Both the position numbers and the translations under genes were made by a program. From NCBI GenBank assembly GCA_016839345.1, contig JAEOUL010000108.1, positions 23,916 through 87,915 on the forward strand: DNA of 64,000 nucleotides. The letters run 5' to 3'. Positions 63,091 to 64,000 of this stretch are shown piece after piece (positions within the stretch are counted from its first letter, which is position 1; every line of letters begins with the position of its first letter). The stretch is from Candidatus Thorarchaeota archaeon (GTDB taxonomy: Archaea; Asgardarchaeota; Thorarchaeia; Thorarchaeales; Thorarchaeaceae). The notes beneath the pieces were generated by a model, which was not told the origin of the DNA, made no database searches, and was given only the letters and a program-made list of their open reading frames with translations.

Positions 63091-64000
63091 GTTTTCGTGA
63101 GCGTTGGAAGATTGCAGGTACCATCGCTCAGGAAATTAGATTTCATGGAATGCTAGAAGCCAATCCTTCCAATCTTTCTAGAATCAAAGAGAAACCTGAA
63201 CGTGTTGTTAAACAAATTAAGAGAAGTGCATCATGGAATGCAGTCCTGACAGGGTTTGTCATCATTATGATTGGTTTTATGATGGTGGTGTCAGTATTAT
63301 TCCTTGGAAATCCTGGTGAACGCGAACTGAATTTTGCTATATCGCTTGGAATCTTCCTTGGTCTGGGTTTTGTAATAATTTTCTTTGTGAATCTAACCTC
63401 CGCAACTGGATTCTTCAATGCAGGTGCTATGTTATTACCTGCTACATTGCCATTAGGCAGATCCGATTTGGAGGAATTGATGACCTTGGTCTTTGTACGA
63501 ATATTCGTAGCTCCCTTCATCTTGCTTCTGACTATTTTTCCGATAATAACATCTCTTGCTTTTGGGATTGTCACAGGAATCTTTGTTCTTGGAGCATTAG
63601 CAACAACGCTGATTTTAGCCCTAAGTGCCTTAATCAGAGCAGCGGGATGGTTTTATCAAAAATCGCAGTCTGGTGGCGAATCAGCATTTTCGGTCATCAT
63701 TCGAGTTGGGGCAGGCATAGGAATGACTCTCGGTATTATCATGGCCTACAGTGCAATGAATTTTATACCATATATTGTTGAGTTTATCATCTTTGTAACA
63801 ACAGCTATTAGTCCGGAAGTTCTGAGTATTTTCGCACTAATTTTCCCATTCTCCTTTGGATTCGTTGCGGCAATGTTGACATATGGTCTTGTATTCTCTC
63901 TCCCAACAAGCATTATTGCTATTGTCGCATCAATCATCTATGTTTTTCTTGGTGTGCGAAGTTATCGTTCAAGCGGTCGAGTATTGCGTTCTCTTGCACT
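63087..64000 (+). CDS. ABC transporter permease (3' end cut by the window)
   Basis: The frame starts at TTG 63087-63089 overlapping the ATPase stop, with GGGAGG 10 bases upstream, and is open to the window end (about 304 codons). The N-terminal cytoplasmic part is basic, then come hydrophobic helices (AVLTGFVIIMIGFMMVVSVL, ISLGIFLGLGFVIIFFVNLT, FGIVTGIFVLGALATTLILA) as in ABC-2 permeases. It pairs with the upstream ATPase. The substrate is not readable. The rest of the protein is outside the window. Confidence 0.8.
   Translation, partial: MSFRERWKIAGTIAQEIRFHGMLEANPSNLSRIKEKPERVVKQIKRSASWNAVLTGFVIIMIGFMMVVSVLFLGNPGERELNFAISLGIFLGLGFVIIFFVNLTSATGFFNAGAMLLPATLPLGRSDLEELMTLVFVRIFVAPFILLLTIFPIITSLAFGIVTGIFVLGALATTLILALSALIRAAGWFYQKSQSGGESAFSVIIRVGAGIGMTLGIIMAYSAMNFIPYIVEFIIFVTTAISPEVLSIFALIFPFSFGFVAAMLTYGLVFSLPTSIIAIVASIIYVFLGVRSYRSSGRVLRSLA

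Noticed and set aside
1..64000. CRISPR arrays, insertion sequences, rRNA genes or a replication origin
   Set aside because: No regularly spaced repeats, transposase, rRNA signature or origin-like repeat cluster was seen; only short paired repeats and one tRNA gene.

Overview
The window is chromosomal DNA from an archaeon. The evidence is the information-processing gene set: DNA topoisomerase VI A and B, FEN1, aIF1A, aIF2-beta, aEF1B, NMD3, RIO1, a Cdc48-type ATPase with a C-terminal proteasome-docking triad, L10e, SRP54, a Hef-type helicase/nuclease and an A-type ATP synthase. Shine-Dalgarno motifs (GGAGG, GGTGAT) are frequent and many genes start with TTG or GTG. Leucine-rich-repeat proteins, NMD3/RIO1 and moderate G+C would fit an Asgard archaeon, perhaps Thorarchaeota-like. 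That placement is inference and no marker tree was run. I saw no CRISPR array, insertion sequence, rRNA or replication origin. There is one tRNA gene, tRNA-Gln(TTG).

Layout. 0-3 kb: a truncated membrane-anchored winged-helix regulator, a YkgJ-type cysteine-cluster protein, a GNAT acetyltransferase, a gene-free stretch that looks like a structured RNA, and a Gfo/Idh/MocA oxidoreductase. 3-8 kb: a minus-strand run of gcvPA, gcvPB, an LpdD-like protein, a MoaD/ThiS-like small protein and a tRNA methylthiotransferase. 8-13.8 kb: a Trm112-like protein, tRNA-Gln, an HD hydrolase, a large DOMON/FKBP-like surface protein and a GlcNAc-1-phosphate transferase. 13.8-25.4 kb: an information-processing block (Top6A/B, KH protein, RIO1, aIF1A, NMD3, DUF424, aIF2-beta, RPA-like, FEN1, then Zn-ribbon, aEF1B and Cdc48 on the other strand).

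25.4-29.9 kb: an FAD synthase-like nucleotidyltransferase and a small envelope-glycan group (membrane glycosyltransferase, acyltransferase, polysaccharide deacetylase). 29.9-34.5 kb: deoC, a tungsten-type aldehyde ferredoxin oxidoreductase and a PAPS-reductase-like protein whose 5' end is disrupted or uses an unusual start. 34.6-44.7 kb: a PRC-barrel-like protein, an ion transporter flanked by 20-bp direct repeats, Hef, two DNA-binding regulators, a GlmU-like enzyme, a radical SAM protein and several small conserved or unknown proteins. 44.8-50.2 kb: A-ATPase subunits F, A and B, with a type-4 uracil-DNA glycosylase and a membrane protein between A and B, then PyrI. 50.3-55 kb: SRP54, TrmY-like and TrmJ-like RNA methyltransferases, a DRG-type GTPase and L10e. 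55.1-62.1 kb: a minus-strand island of two LRR proteins, a secreted parallel beta-helix protein, an ABC-2-like membrane protein and an Old Yellow Enzyme-type oxidoreductase. 62.3-64 kb: an ABC transporter ATPase and its permease, cut by the window end.

The more unusual points are the pseudoknot-capable RNA candidate at 1.7-1.9 kb, the deoC-AOR coupling with a cysteine-rich DeoC tail, the DOMON/FKBP-like surface protein, the MoaD-like/methylthiotransferase pairing and the interrupted ATP synthase locus. No single locus clearly amounts to a complete undescribed system.
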